Assembly (NCBI RefSeq): GCF_011386835.1
Contig: NC_088794.1
Span: 68,272,434 to 68,336,433 of the forward strand
Source of the DNA: Chrysemys picta bellii
Lineage: Eukaryota > Chordata > Testudines > Emydidae
Reading direction: 5' to 3'
DNA length: 64,000 bases
Shown: positions 10,729-22,392 of the stretch, piece by piece
Position numbering within the stretch: position 1 is the first letter of the stretch
How the letters are laid out: every line of letters starts with the position of its first letter
The notes under the pieces: generated by a model
Database searches by the model: none
Told to the model about the DNA's origin: nothing
Seen by the model: the letters and a program-made list of their open reading frames with translations, nothing else
Program-made: the position numbers and the translations under genes

Positions 10729-12120
10729 CAAACTCAAGCCTGTGCATTATGATACTGTCTTTAATAACATACTGCTTTTCCCAGTGGACCTCTGCTGCAA
10801 TTAGTGTGCAGAAGGTGAATTAAGGTTGCATGAGCAACTTTCTATCAGCATTTCTTAAGTGTTGACTTGTCAGGTTTAGTTTCAACATATTAAAAAAAAC
10901 CCTATATATTTATATATGCTGAATGTGTTTATAAACTATAATATATTAAATAATATCAGAAAGGGCCTCCTTTCATATTTGCTCATAAATATAATCCTAT
11001 ATTGATTCTTATATGTACATGTAAAACATTAGCTATGGTGCAGTATTACACGCAAAGCTTATTTTTTGTGTGGTTTTTCTCCCATTTGGAAAGTAAGTTG
11101 CTAGAGCAGAATATGAATACTTGTATTTTCCTAATAACTTTTGTAAATATGTTAAAATCCTGTATCTACACATGCTGTTAAACTCCTATGCTTCAGTTCT
11201 ACATACCGAGACCACAGGTATTCCCTTTGCTTGGAATTCTAGAGCTAATCTCATATTATTTATTACAGTTCACATCACACAGATGGCACAAGAAAATTCT
11301 TTCAGCCTTTGCAACTCTGAACTACATCAAGGTGTTAACTGTGGTGATTTGAAGAAATACAAAGAGAAACCAGAAGAGGCTATCCCTACAGATGAATTAA
11401 CACAGCCCCTTTAAGGGTCAAGAACCTTTAATACTAGCACAGCCACTGCTGCAAATGGACTGGTTTGTACAATACTTCCATTAGTGCCCACATATGCAGG
11501 GTATTTTAACTCATCTGTGCTACGGGCTTTAATTTGGCTTCTCTCGTTCAGGAGCAAAATCATTATCCAAGACACAAAAATAGATGTACCCTACAACTAA
11601 AACAGCCAGTTTTACTGGTTACTACCAGTTTGCATATCAGTCCCTATTTTCAAAGGAAGCAAATGAGTTTGCTAGAAGTTTTATGAAAAATAGATCTACA
11701 GTCAGTTTTTTTCACTAAAAAATGCATATTAAGTTTTAGCATGAGGCTTTAATGCACAAAGCACTCAGCATGCAAAGCAGCCAAATATGTGGATTGAAGA
11801 ATCCTTAAGTACTTATCTGCAAGACTAATACTAATGGCTTCCAAGCTCTTTGTGAAAAGTCTCTTAATATTTATTTATATGGTCATCTGCATTTCAAAAT
11901 GCCTCAAGACTATTATGTTAATAAATTTTATAAAATGCACTGAATGTATAGGATTGAGACCAGGAATCCTTATGACCTATATTGAGTGTTATACAGGAAA
12001 TAAATGTTTGTCAGATGTATAAAGAATTAACAAGGAGAAATCTATACAACTATAAAAAAGATACTGAAATTACTCAGAAATCTCTTGTTCACTCATCCAG
12101 CTGAAATGTGAAGTAACAAC
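10729..12120. other. AT-rich non-coding DNA, no gene seen
   Basis: Includes an AT-run near 10893-10920. A 97-codon frame at 11121-11414 has no recognisable domain, and no splice context marks it as an exon. Confidence 0.55.
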
Positions 12121-12265
12121 CTGTGACAGAACACTGGACTGGGACTCAGGGGACTTGGAATTTATTCCCAGGCCTGCTGCATGACCTTGGACCTCTCTGT
12201 GTCTCAATTTCCTCATCGATAAAAATAGAGATAAGGACACTGACCTCTTTTGGAATAAAATAAAG
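12121..12265 (+). repeat. MIR-type SINE fragment
   Basis: Contains the ordered MIR landmarks: 'ggactgggactcagg', the 'gaccttggac' core, 'tgtgtctcaatttcctcat' and the 'gataaggacactgacctc' tail. It is old and lacks the tRNA-like head. Confidence 0.75.
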
Positions 12266-13040
12266 GAAAATAATACTTTCCTATCATGGATTTAATTCTA
12301 TGCCCCCTGAAGTCAATAGCTAAATTCAAAGTGATTTCAATGGTGTGGAGTCAGCCCCCATATTAATGCTACACAATACTTACCTATCTATAGTGAGGCT
12401 TTGTTCCCTGCTTGGAAAAACAAAACAATCTGGCATCCTTGCAAAGCAGTAGGAAGTACTTTTTACTGATGAGACTAACACTATTCCCAGAATCATATAT
12501 TATGTATTATTTTATAGTTTGCATGATATTAAAGTTGCATGCTTTGTCTTCAGAAGTTATGATTAAGGTTATTATAATAGCAGGTATTAGAATTCAGTTC
12601 AGATTGGTAGCAGTAACCTTTTAAATCTAGATGTGTAATAAATTTCTCCTTCATAAGGAGAATTAAAAATCCCCATTTTTCATAGACACCATGCAATAAA
12701 TAAGTAGTTTTCAATGTTCTTAATAAAATATTTATAGAGGCAAATGCTGTTAATGATTACTAGATTCTGTGGTTAGCAAGCTACTAAGCTCCTATACGTT
12801 TCAAATAAAGGAAAAAATTGTTGGATTTTTTTTTCTTGACTTGATCATCCCATGGTTTATATCTGTTGTGCAGTTCCTGCTGATAGGACTGCAAAATAAA
12901 ATAGCATCTTTGGGAAACCTGATTTTTGTTTGTATGTGTTTACAGCTTTTTGGGGGGGGCGGGGAAGAAATGGCAGATAGATTTTCCCCCTTCAAACTGG
13001 CACATTGCAGGTTAAACTAAGGTTTACAGAGCTCCCTTAG
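12266..13040. other. Non-coding spacer, nothing recognised
   Basis: Contains short phrases near 12300-12355 resembling the 'gaagtcaat...atttcaatgg' modules of amniote palindromic repeats, and a G-run near 12951-12963. Small frames here are not supported as genes. Confidence 0.45.
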
Positions 13041-13045
13041 ACCTT

Positions 13046-13107
13046 GATCCTGCAGAGACTTAAATACATACATAAATTTATGAACATGTTTAAGTCTTTG
13101 CAGGATC
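13046..13107. repeat. Small palindromic MITE-like module
   Basis: Arms GATCCTGCAGAGACTTA (13046-13062) and TAAGTCTTTGCAGGATC (13091-13107) are inverted copies with one mismatch. The words 'gatcctgca' and 'ttaagc' define an abundant amniote palindromic repeat class; related modules occur at about 30.3, 31.7, 51.1 and 60.9 kb. Confidence 0.65.
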
Positions 13108-13424
13108 AGAACCTTCAACATATGGTGAAAGGAGGCCAGTTGTATTAAGGTCTCGTAGAGCTCTGTGCAAGGTTGGGAGGGAATGCATAGCATAAAAATT
13201 GTGGATTCCATGGCAAGGGAGTGGCAGGCTGCCGCACATGGAACTGCTGATATAAGGTTGCTGTAGGTTTCTCCCTCTCCATCAGTAGCATGTTTCTGCA
13301 ATATTCAGACTACAGTGGTTCAGCACATAAATACATACATACTTAAACTATGTGACCTGCCCTAGCATTTGTAGCCCAGAAACGCAGATTTCGTCATAAT
13401 TTGCCTAAAAAAGCACATTGCCAT
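13108..13424. other. Spacer before the Penelope copy
   Basis: No gene recognised. The last part (about 13350-13424) may be more 5' Penelope sequence, but its reading frame is broken and the 5' boundary cannot be fixed by eye. Confidence 0.4.
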
Positions 13425-13907
13425 CATGTGCCAGCAATGCCCCTCTGCCATGTACATTGGCCAACCCAGACAGTCTCCAGGTTAAAGAATAAATGGACAC
13501 AAATCAGACATCAAGAATTATAACATTCAAAAACCAGTTGGAGAACACTTCAGTCTCCCTGGCCACTCGATTACAGACCTAAAAGTCACAATATTACAAG
13601 AAAAAAACTTCAAAAACAGACTCTAATGAGAGACTGCGAATTGGAATTAATTTGCAAATTGGACACCATTAAATTAGGCTTGAATAAAGACTGGGAGTGG
13701 ATGAGCCATTACACAAAGTAAAACTCTTTCCCCATGCTTATTCCTCCTGCCCCAGTTCCTCACATCTCCTTGTCAATAGCTGGAAATGTGCCATTTTCCT
13801 TACCACTACAAACAGTTCTTTTTCTCTCCTGCTGATAATAGCTCACCTTAACTGATCACTCTCCTTATAGTGTGTATGGTAACACCCATTGTCCCATTGT
13901 TTCATGT

Positions 13908-13981
<74 letters not shown>

Positions 13982-14132
13982 CTTCCTACTGTATTTTCCA
14001 CTACATACATCCGATGAAGTGGGTTGTAGCCCACGAAAGCTTATGCTCAAATAAATTCATTAGTCTCTAAGGTGCCACAAGTACTCCCGTTCTTTTTGTG
14101 GATACAGACTAACACGGCTGCTACTCTGAAAC
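13425..14132 (+). mobile_element. Penelope-like element, 3' part with GIY-YIG nuclease remnant
   Basis: Starting near 13426 one frame reads C-x-x-C-P-S-A-M-YIGQ, a stop, then RINGHKSDIKN and KPVGEHF-x-LPGHS-x-TDLKV to about 13600. This order (paired Cys, YIGQ, an Arg/His helix, KPVGEHF) fits the GIY-YIG endonuclease domain at the C-terminus of Penelope-like elements. The domain is inactive because of the in-frame stop. A 3' non-coding part follows, with a CT/AT microsatellite (13909-13977) and the conserved tail through 'ccgatgaagtgggttgtagc' to 'gctactctgaaac'. I found no clear target duplication. Confidence 0.82.
13909..13977. repeat. (CT)n-(GT)-(AT)n microsatellite inside the Penelope copy
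   Basis: A CT run, a short GTGT bridge, then about 24 AT units. The same site in the 5657-6733 insertion carries a shorter GT/AT or ATAC/AC run, so the array is a variable internal part of this family. Tyr-Ile repeat frames on both strands are artefacts. Confidence 0.95.
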
Positions 14133-15828
14133 CAGTGAAGAATAAGTGTCGGTAAGTTTCCTGGCTAGATGACTATTGAAGTTTTTCAGGGGGAAGGGAG
14201 GAGAAGAAGAGAGGAAAGTTTACTTAAACCGAGGATGAGGCTGGAGAGACCTTATTACCTCATTTATTTATTAACGACTCTTTGTTTATCACCTGCTATG
14301 GAAATATTGTCTGGATTGTTTTTAAAATCAATTATTTCTGCATTTTTTTATTCTTTTGTTCTGAGCAACGGGTTAGTGCATGGAATCAGATGTGTGCGCA
14401 CAGGTATGCTCTCTAGAGACTAAAGGGAAGTTGGTGTTTGGCTCGCTACCAGAATAATTTTAGATTCAGTTCTTCCTCTTGCATATATTAATATGATCCC
14501 TAAGGTGGGATTTTTTCATACACTGTGACTTGTAATCACTACTGCTTACCTCGTTCTCCCTTAGTTATTGTTTTACCCAATGTCTTTGGCTAAAACAGTA
14601 CTGTACAGCTCCTTTGGTACCTATGCAGAGGATTATACCGATCCATTTATATAATTTTTGAGCATCCTTCCCTAGCTTTGAACTAATGCTAGACTGCAGT
14701 TATATCTTAATGTGTAGATCAGAATACCGTTACCCCTAAAGGATGTCCTGGTTAAGAGGATAAATGGGTGAGGGAGGCAGGTATTTCTTTGATGCAATCT
14801 TGTTTATTTACAAAGTCTGGTTTCCCTATACACAACCAACATAATACAGCTTTTTTGCTGTCTGAAAGAGGCTTGGAATTGTGAGCAATCAGCCCCAAAT
14901 CACTCCCTTTAGACTTATTTCTGAGGGCCACTCTTTCAGTGCTTGTTCTGCTGTCTCCTTGGCTTTTTGCTCCTCATTACTTTCCACTCACGCATACCTG
15001 GCTTCAATCCATTCAGTGACCTACTCCTGAGTTTGTTATCGGGACCCAGTGGACCATCTTTCCCGCATACAGCTAACTCCTACTTCAGCCTTGCATAAAG
15101 CTTTGTTTTGGGCCCAAGACCCCCATTGTTTCAGCTATCTATTGCATAAAGGAACTCAACTGAGCTTCATATATATCCTGAATGAAATATGGCTGTTACA
15201 CCAGTTTCAATGAAGTTTAACCCAGCACAAATACTTTACACTGAATATCAAGTGCATTTCTGAGATCTCATGTTCAGATACTGTGTGAGACTGAGCTGGA
15301 GATAACTTGACCTATACAACCTTCAGTTTCCCACTTTTAGACATGTTTTTAAAAGGAAGTGTCAGGAAACACTCCTTAACATTCAAACACAAAATGCAGG
15401 ATTATAAAATGGGTACTATTAGTACTCTCTGGGAACAGGGTTGGGTCCTATACTAATGTAACATTCATACCTGGTTTTCTTATTTTTTCCCCCCCACTCA
15501 GGCTTCTGCTGTCTTGGATGTGAAGTTGATATTTTTTTAAAACTCTATTCCAATGACAGTAGCATGTATCACACCCCACCATTTTTCAATATCTGACCAA
15601 ATAAATGTTATATCAACATCTCATCTTATGTAAAACTTAAAATAATTCCAAGAAAGTCTCTCCAATTTTTTTTCATTATTAATTATTATTATTATTATTA
15701 TTAAAGAAGCCCTTGTATCATTGAAAACCAGCAGAAACAAAGTAGTACTGAAATTAATCTTCTAGATTAGAAGCCATTTATCATCTTGGCCTAGTCACAC
15801 AATAACCATTTCTACCAAGTGGGCTAGG
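14133..15828. other. Non-coding DNA; possible old LTR-like part, otherwise nothing
   Basis: No coding exon is supported. The C/T-rich stretch around 14765-15190 has a texture like old LTR sequence, but no TG...CA ends or duplications were found. An ATT trinucleotide run lies at about 15674-15703. Confidence 0.4.
15674..15703. repeat. (ATT)n microsatellite
   Basis: Nearly perfect ATT units followed by TTAAAG. Confidence 0.85.
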
Positions 15829-15995
15829 GGTCCGAGCATAGACCTGGTTGCCTCTGGAGTTCAAAAACCAGCTTTGTCATTAACTCACTGTGAGACTTAA
15901 ATCACTCAACCTCCCTGAGTCAATTTCCTCATGTAAAATGGAGTACTACGACTTACTTAACAATCGTGTTGTGAAGCATGGGATTAAATAGATAT
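15829..15995 (+). repeat. MIR-type SINE fragment
   Basis: Landmarks in order: a 'gagcatagacctgg' start, 'tttgtcattaactcactgtg' core, 'gagtcaatttcctcat' and 'gtaaaatggagtac', then a weak tail. It is more diverged than the copy at 12121. Confidence 0.6.
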
Positions 15996-16200
15996 GATGG
16001 AATTTTCAGGAAGGCTCAGTACTCACAACTGGGGCTAGATGGTAGAGAGCCCTGTCCCTATTTAGGCACCTGTTTAAGTTGGATTAAGCCTTTTGGATGC
16101 TGAGCACTTATGAAAACTTGGCCATTGATGTTGGTGCCTAAATGGGAGGTGATCTTTTAAAATCTGTTCACAATTGTGGGTGCTAAATACATGAAAAACT
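15996..16200. repeat. Amniote interspersed repeat with 'tttaggcacc...gctgagcac' words
   Basis: Contains 'gaattttcaggaaggctcag', 'tttaggcacctg', 'gatgctgagcacttatgaaa' and 'gtgcctaaatggg', arranged roughly as an imperfect palindrome. Similar words occur near 17710-17790 and 26360-26440. The family is not named. Confidence 0.4.
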
Positions 16201-17635
16201 AGCCTTGAGTTCTTTAGAGAATTTGGCATTTAATGTTTAACATATGCTATGTAAGGACCAAGTCTTATTCCACAATTCACCCATTTCTGCACCATGTGAG
16301 GTTTGTTGTGAAGGAAAAGCTCTAAAACATTAAGTGGGAAAGCAGTGCCCTCTGTAGCATTCTGACCCAGAGGCAATGGAAGGAGCTCCTCTACGTATAT
16401 TCAGGGAACAGCCTCTGCAGTACCTTGCTGGATATTCCCTGCAGGTTTTCCAATGGCTCTAATCAGCATTATCTTAGGATGGTTGTTTCTCCCCCTGGGA
16501 AATTAATCAAGGGTGATACAAGGAATTCAGGAGCTGCAATGATGAGTGGAGACAAGAACCAGGAACTACTGATTATGGCCTTGGCTTCTGTGACCACTAC
16601 AGGATGTTCTGAGAAACCCACAGATCCTAGGACAGCCATGGTTTAGGGGACAGGCCCTCTTCTCTTCCTTGTGTTTTCCTCATATAGTGGATATTTTCCC
16701 CCACAGACCTGAGTAAATCTTAAAGGCTTGGTGCAGTTCAGCTAAGATTATAAATAGGCTGGAAAACTGAAAACACTTTGTCTTTGGATTTTCAGTAATT
16801 TTGCTTCCTTCTTGGCTAGAAACCTCTCATGTTATTCCTACACTTCCGCTTCCAGTTCTGACTAGAAATACAAAAGGTGAAAACAAAAAAAAAGTAATAG
16901 GGAAAGGAAAAAAACTGAAGTTATCCCAACTTTTTCATGCCTCAGAAAAGGCTCTTTTCAGGTTCAAGTTTTGGTTGAAGGTTTCAGTTGGTGATTTTAT
17001 TTGTGTCAGTATAACCAGCCTTACCGAAACTGCTGTATTTTTGTTGTACACAACTGTTTTCCCTCATCATCAAGGCACAATCCCTCTGGGAGGAGAGCCC
17101 TGCAACCTGACCCGCACCCAACTACAAGTGTCGGGGATGGATAAAATGGAAAAACAACCAGACCCTCTGGGGTTCTGGTCTGGTTGGCTCTCCTCCTCCT
17201 ACCCATGGGTTTGGCCTGGCAGTGGCAGCTGCATGCCCCACTCCTGCCAGTTGCTGCCCCGTGAGTACCACAGAATGAACATGGCCAGGAGCTGCAGCGC
17301 CTCTCACTCTGCAGCACAGAAAGTACAGCAGGGAACTCTGGATGGCAGGAGCAGGGCACGGCACAGTTGCTGGCACATGCAGCTGCTGCCATGCCAGCCC
17401 TATGGGCTGGAGGAGGATAGCCAACCCCACAGGGGAGAGGGAGTGGCAGCGGCACTGACTCAGATTCAGGGGGAAGGGTTGGGTTAGAAGACTCAATGCC
17501 CTTAGGCTTGGGTCTTGTCTGGGTCCAGGTATAAAAATTAGGCCTGATCAGACCTCAGTGAGAGTTCTTCCTGGAGCAGTGCAGCTATACACTGCCCCCT
17601 GCTTGGGCCAGTGGCTAAATGCAACAATGTGGCCC
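16201..17635. other. Non-coding DNA with a GC-richer patch; unlikely coding
   Basis: A 228-codon plus-strand frame (16801-17487) overlaps two minus-strand frames of 124 and 144 codons. None shows a domain, a signal sequence, or biased composition expected of a real gene, and the plus frame begins in plainly AT-rich sequence. The 17090-17480 patch is GC-richer than its surroundings and could be an unrecognised repeat or a diverged retrogene. Confidence 0.4.
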
Positions 17636-17935
17636 ATTATGCCTCATAACACTACTATGAGGTAAGATAGTATTATCCCCATTTTACAGATGAGATTCAG
17701 AAGCATACACTGGTTTAGGGCTGAATTTTCAGAAACATATACTAATGTTGTGTTCCCAGCATCAGTCGCAAGTGGCTACTGAGCACCCAGAAATTGACAC
17801 ACCTAAAAATTAATTAATTTATTTTCAGCAAGAGGTATTTGTCCAAAGTGAATCTCTAGCAGTGTCAGGAACTGAAGCCATACTCCCAGTCCCAGGCCTT
17901 AACCACAAGGCCATCTTCTGTCATGGAAATTGTAA
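17636..17935 (-). repeat. MIR-type SINE on minus strand, split by another repeat
   Basis: The 3'-end landmark on this strand, 'tattatccccattttacaga', lies at 17671-17690. The opposite-end landmark, 'actcccagtcccaggcctta' with 'accacaaggcc', lies at about 17882-17912. Between them is about 150 bp of a different repeat with 'gctgaattttcag' and 'tgagcaccca' words, so the SINE appears interrupted. Confidence 0.6.
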
Positions 17936-18655
17936 TAATAAAAAAATACATAAAAACAGTTTCACTAAGAATCTGCTTACATTGTTTCTCTCTTTCAGGC
18001 ATCACTGATTTTATTCACCTGAGTTCTAAACAGTGGGGGAGGTTGAGCACACACCACTTTCATTATTTTTGCTTGCTACAATGGCAGTTATGGTGCATTT
18101 GAAGAAAAAAATGCTAATTGGGAAACAGTTTTATTCTTTACACAAATGAATACACTTTGCCACATGCTGTACAGAATTAGCTACACAGTATATTTAACAC
18201 AACATCACTTAGAATCTTAAACTGCTGTTGGACTTCTGTAACTACATTGCACAGTTCAGATAGGGGTGTACAGAATCAATGTACAGCAGAGACTAAATAT
18301 CAGAAATTCTAGATAGGGGAATTATCTTTCATAAAACTGTTGTTTATGTTGCAAATTGGTGCATTGCATTGCACCAGAAAAAGAACAAAGTCATCATTTC
18401 TTCATACTACCTATGGATCCTCAAATTAAGCCCAGCAGGTAGGAAGATATTTTATACATTTCAGAAAGTGTCTCCTTGTCAACACAAAACTACCTGTTTT
18501 ATTGTGAAGTCCTGTAAAATTGTGCTAATAACAGTAAGTTCTCCTTATGTTCCATATTTCCAATCGTTAATTATTTATACAGAAAATAAATATTCTTAAT
18601 TATATTAGTAAGCGACCTAATATAAGGGAGAGAAAGATTTTTCAATTTGCTCATA
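17936..18655. other. AT-rich non-coding spacer
   Basis: No gene or repeat boundary recognised. Confidence 0.5.
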
Positions 18656-19290
18656 GTTCTGAGGGAAAAGTCATTTTAGGTCAGCCCCAAGCCATGTTGC
18701 CCCCCCCATTACTGTCAAATAATAATAAAAAAAAATTCTGAAAAAAATAATTTTGCTCTGTAACAACATTGGCCACCATCAGAGTGCCCCTACAGTTTGC
18801 TCTACAGCACCCTACTTCTATTTTTGCCCTCTTCAGGGCCTTTTAAGAACTCACTGCCCGTGCATAGCTTAAAAAAAAAATTTCCTCTTGTGGTCCACTT
18901 TGAGTCCTCTGGTACATTCTAGCTCTCTAGGCCTCAAACCCAGTCCAGTATCTCTCTTCTGATTGACCCAAAACAACATAAAACACAAACTCTCACAATC
19001 TTCAGTCCAGTTGGCCTTTACAGTCTTTCACCTGTTTCAGCAGGGTCTCTTCCAGGCTTCCCTGGTAAAGAGCTTTCTCCCACTTGCTCCTGTTTTTTCA
19101 GCTTTTTCACTGCTCAGCCCCTGCAGGGTCCTTCTTGCTCCCTGTAGTATCTAGAACTTCCACCCTTCACTGCTCCTTCCTTCTCATTTTATATGAGGAG
19201 CACCTGATTCAACCCAGGTGCAGCTCATCCTGTAATCAGGGCTGGCATAGGCCCAGGCTCTCCAGCAAGCCACCCTGTGACAAGGTCAAA
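18656..19290. repeat. Possible LTR-like unclassified repeat
   Basis: A C/T-rich stretch ends with 'gcaagccaccctgtgacaag', and the minus strand has a TATA-like CTCATATAAAATG near 19184-19196. This texture is seen in turtle LTRs, but I could not pair the ends or find a target duplication. Confidence 0.3.
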
Positions 19291-19380
19291 CTAAATGTTT
19301 CATCAAACCCAAAATTAAATGTTTCATTACATTTTGGGAATTACTAAACTTTTTTTATATATAAAAGCAATGTAAATGAA

Positions 19381-19775
19381 GGGATAGCTTCACAAGGGGA
19401 CTTAGGCACCATTCACAAGACCAGGGAGGAAAAGCCCCTCTTATGCCCTAGAGTACAGTGGTTCTGGCACTCACCTGGAAGGTAGGAGACACTAGTTTGA
19501 ATTGGAGCAGGACTGGGTCCTGCTCCCCTCTCCCCGGTGAATGCCCTAAGCACCAGGCTATAGAATCAGTCTCACTCTCTTGGTATTAAGTATTTCACAT
19601 AAAGTGGAACAACTTCAATAGGAGAGATTGAGAGAGACCCACTTGTGACTGCCCAATAGCCTGGTGGTTAGAGAACTCCTAGAGAACTGAGTGTAAATCC
19701 CTGATTCAGAGGAAACTACTACCTCCACCACCTCTGCCTTCTGACTGATGTTGAAATCCCCTTGTGAATCTCGCC
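19381..19775. mobile_element. TIR element carrying two tRNA-like modules
   Basis: The left end, with 'ttcacaaggggact', and the right end, with 'aatccccttgtgaa', are inverted copies (about 14-16 of 20 positions match over the outer ends). Inside are two modules resembling tRNA-derived sequence: one near 19445-19505 ('cagtggttctggcactcacc' followed by 'agtttgaattgg'), and one near 19655-19715 ('tagcctggtggttagagaac' followed by 'gtgtaaatccctg'). These look like diverged A-box and B-box pairs at tRNA-like spacing. No transposase is present. The family is not named and no target duplication was confirmed. Confidence 0.5.
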
Positions 19776-20576
19776 CAGCAAAACAAAACTGTTCATTCTG
19801 AAAATGTCAAAGTGAACTGTTTTGACATTTCTGATTTAAAAAAAATATTTTTCAACTCAAACAATCACATAATTGTGAAACATTTCAGCCAGCTCAAATC
19901 TGCATTTTTATTTTGGTGAAAAAAGCTTTGGCTAAAAATATTTGCACTGCTTTATGAACAACCCTTTTACCCCCATGCAGAAGTGGTGCTTCCAGGCCCC
20001 AGTAAACCTGCGCTGGTGGGGCAGTGTAGGGAGTTTACATTGCTGCTGCTTCTGCTGTATGTATGGATCAGTAGAGAAGTTCAGTCTCCAGGGCATTCAA
20101 TCAAAAACTTTGCACCTGCTCTAAATTCACATTTTAAATAAAAGACTCACGGATTGACAATTAGCTTTCTGAATGCGATGTTAAATCACATGCTTTTAAT
20201 AGATAACTGAAATGCTACAGGGCATGTTTTTTATCCCTAAAGTTTCTGGGAAAAAGATGCATTGCAGGGGAAAGAGATTCCACAGAAACTACAACTACAA
20301 GGTTAACAATAAGAATCAGAGATCTGAGGCCCAAAGGGAATATAACTTCCTGCATTACTAATATGCAGCTCAATTAACTAGCTCATGAAAACAACACCGT
20401 TTTTCAGTTGAATCATTTCTTTAATAAAGAAAAATTTCCATAGCCTCTACCACACACATTGCAAACAAAGAAACGTACAATAGAAATGTTTGAAATACCA
20501 ACCTCAATGCACAGTAAGTGTTCACCTATATAAGGCTTTCGGTTTTCTATTTCTTTTTAAAATGTATGCATCTGTC
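19776..20576. other. AT-rich non-coding spacer
   Basis: The stretch near 19790-19930 has the TTTTGACATTT/GAAACATTTC words of an AT-rich interspersed repeat also glimpsed near 25.8 and 49.6 kb. No gene is seen. Confidence 0.4.
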
Positions 20577-20765
20577 AGTGAAGGCAATAGGGTCCAGTAG
20601 GCAGGCTGATGAATTGGGAGGCAGGAGACTGGTTTTAATCCTGGCTCAACCACAGACAGGTTATTTGACCTTAGATAAGTTATTTCACCTCTCTCTTTGT
20701 CTCAGTTTCCCAATCTGTAGAATAGGGATAATAATTCTATCCTCTTTTTGAAGTCCTATGGACCT
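20577..20765 (+). repeat. MIR-type SINE
   Basis: Landmarks in order: 'ggaggcaggagactggtttt', 'ttatttgaccttagataagt', 'ctctttgtctcagtttccc' and 'gtagaatagggataataatt'. It is one of the better-preserved MIR copies in the window. Confidence 0.78.
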
Positions 20766-22265
20766 GTAGTGCCAAATACTATGATCAAAACACAGCCATC
20801 TTACATTAGACAGGCTATACAAACAGGTCTAATTCTGGGATTATTTTAACTGGACATTTTGTAATTCATAGGCCAGCAGTGGAAAGTGAAGATCGATGGT
20901 AGATCCTGAATACTGGATCTGACACAACAGCATTGCACCAACGCTAACTAAGGCCTTTTCTCAAATGCCTGTGTGTTACAATTAGAAATGGGCTCACACC
21001 ACTAAATTCAGATCTGGACTTACATTATCCTCATTTTATAGAGTCAAACTGCAGCACACATTTGCACAGCAGATTGATGGCAGAACTAGTATCACTGAGG
21101 AGTCTTGACACCCTTTACACTATTTTCATCACAAGAATATAGTCCAGACCTCAATCTTCGATGTCAGTTTGTCCACTATAAAAGTATAATTTGCTTATAG
21201 TTCTCCATCACACACTCAAACCCTGTCATAAGACTAACAGACTGAAATAGGAGGTCTTGTTGCTTGTGGGCCTCATCCGAACTGTCAGCACACACTAGAA
21301 ATGCATTTCATATTTCTGCAATGCTTCTTCACCCGAGGAAGAGACCTGTAAATAGCCATAGTAAGTGAAGCTGCAGAGCTTATTTTTCTCCACCATTTGC
21401 AGTATGGCTTCCAGCTGGTGCTCACTGTTTGAAGAGATTTAGCAAGTGACAAAGCCCCCTTACAGCAAGATACAATGAAATGACTACTGATTATACAATT
21501 TTCTTTAGTCTCCTTCAGCAACCTTGGTAACCAATCCATAAAGTCACTTGTACCCGTACATCATGCCTACTTATACAGCTCAGTGTGTCTTGAAACATGC
21601 TGCGGAGGTGTGCAGAGCTATTTTAAAATTCTATAATTTTCCTAAATTATTTTAAAAAGTCAAGATCTGTACTGAACTATTTAAAAATTCAAAAGGTTAC
21701 ATATCTGAAAAAGTTACCAGTGCTCTTTTAGAGCTTGTGGTTTAAAGAGAAAATAATACCCTTTCAACATGCACAATTAAACATATTGTACAGAACTATG
21801 AAAGAGCCTGACATATCATCTTTGCACCTGAATTAGACTTGTGCCACTTAAGTAATAATTCTCTGAACTTCCAGAATAACGCCTTTTAGCTGAGCACCTC
21901 AATGGCTTTAACAAAACAATTTTTTATATAAAAAACACATTTTCCCATCCTAAGTATAATTCATATTTCTCAATATCAAATATAAACCAATATTCACCTA
22001 AAGCATATAACAGTTTATCCTTAATCTAATAATTACCACTAAAACCTCTTCCCAGTACATACATCTCTCCAATCATCCTTATCTCAAACTCCTGGGGGGA
22101 CTGAGCTTTGGAGCATGAAGTTAGCACATTCATAGTCTGCAATGAATGTTCAGTAGGTGAACACATATGGATTAGAGGAAAATGGATTCTAGATGAGAAT
22201 ACCCTTCCAACCAGCATTCCTTGTCAGTTAAATAGACCAAAATTAATTAAAAATAAATCTGAAAT
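20766..22265. other. Non-coding spacer with a possible MIR scrap
   Basis: A minus-strand MIR-like scrap may lie at 21020-21110 ('attatcctcattttatagag', 'gatggcagaactagtatc'). No gene, RNA or MITE boundary is seen in the remainder. Confidence 0.4.
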
Positions 22266-22392
22266 CAGGATCCTAGTCCCTGAGGCACAGAGAGGTTGGG
22301 TAATTCACCCAAGGTCACAGAAGATGGCAGTAATAGAGTTTGGAAGAGAACCCAAGCATCACCCCGCTGACTCCTAAGCAGTAGACCACACT
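22266..22392 (-). repeat. MIR-type SINE fragment
   Basis: On this strand the order is 'ctgaggcacagagaggttgg', 'attcacccaaggtcacag', 'gaagagaacccaagca', then 'ctgactcctaagcagtagac', the reversed MIR landmarks. Confidence 0.75.

Noticed and set aside
13843..14070. Tyr-Ile repeat proteins on both strands
   Set aside because: Direct translation of an AT microsatellite within a Penelope 3' region.
16801..17487. 228-codon plus-strand frame
   Set aside because: No domain, no promoter or splice context, and similar-length frames run on the opposite strand. Left as unlikely coding.
19655..19715. A functional tRNA gene
   Set aside because: A-box and B-box-like words are diverged, the arms do not pair as a cloverleaf by eye, and the module is inside a repeat element.
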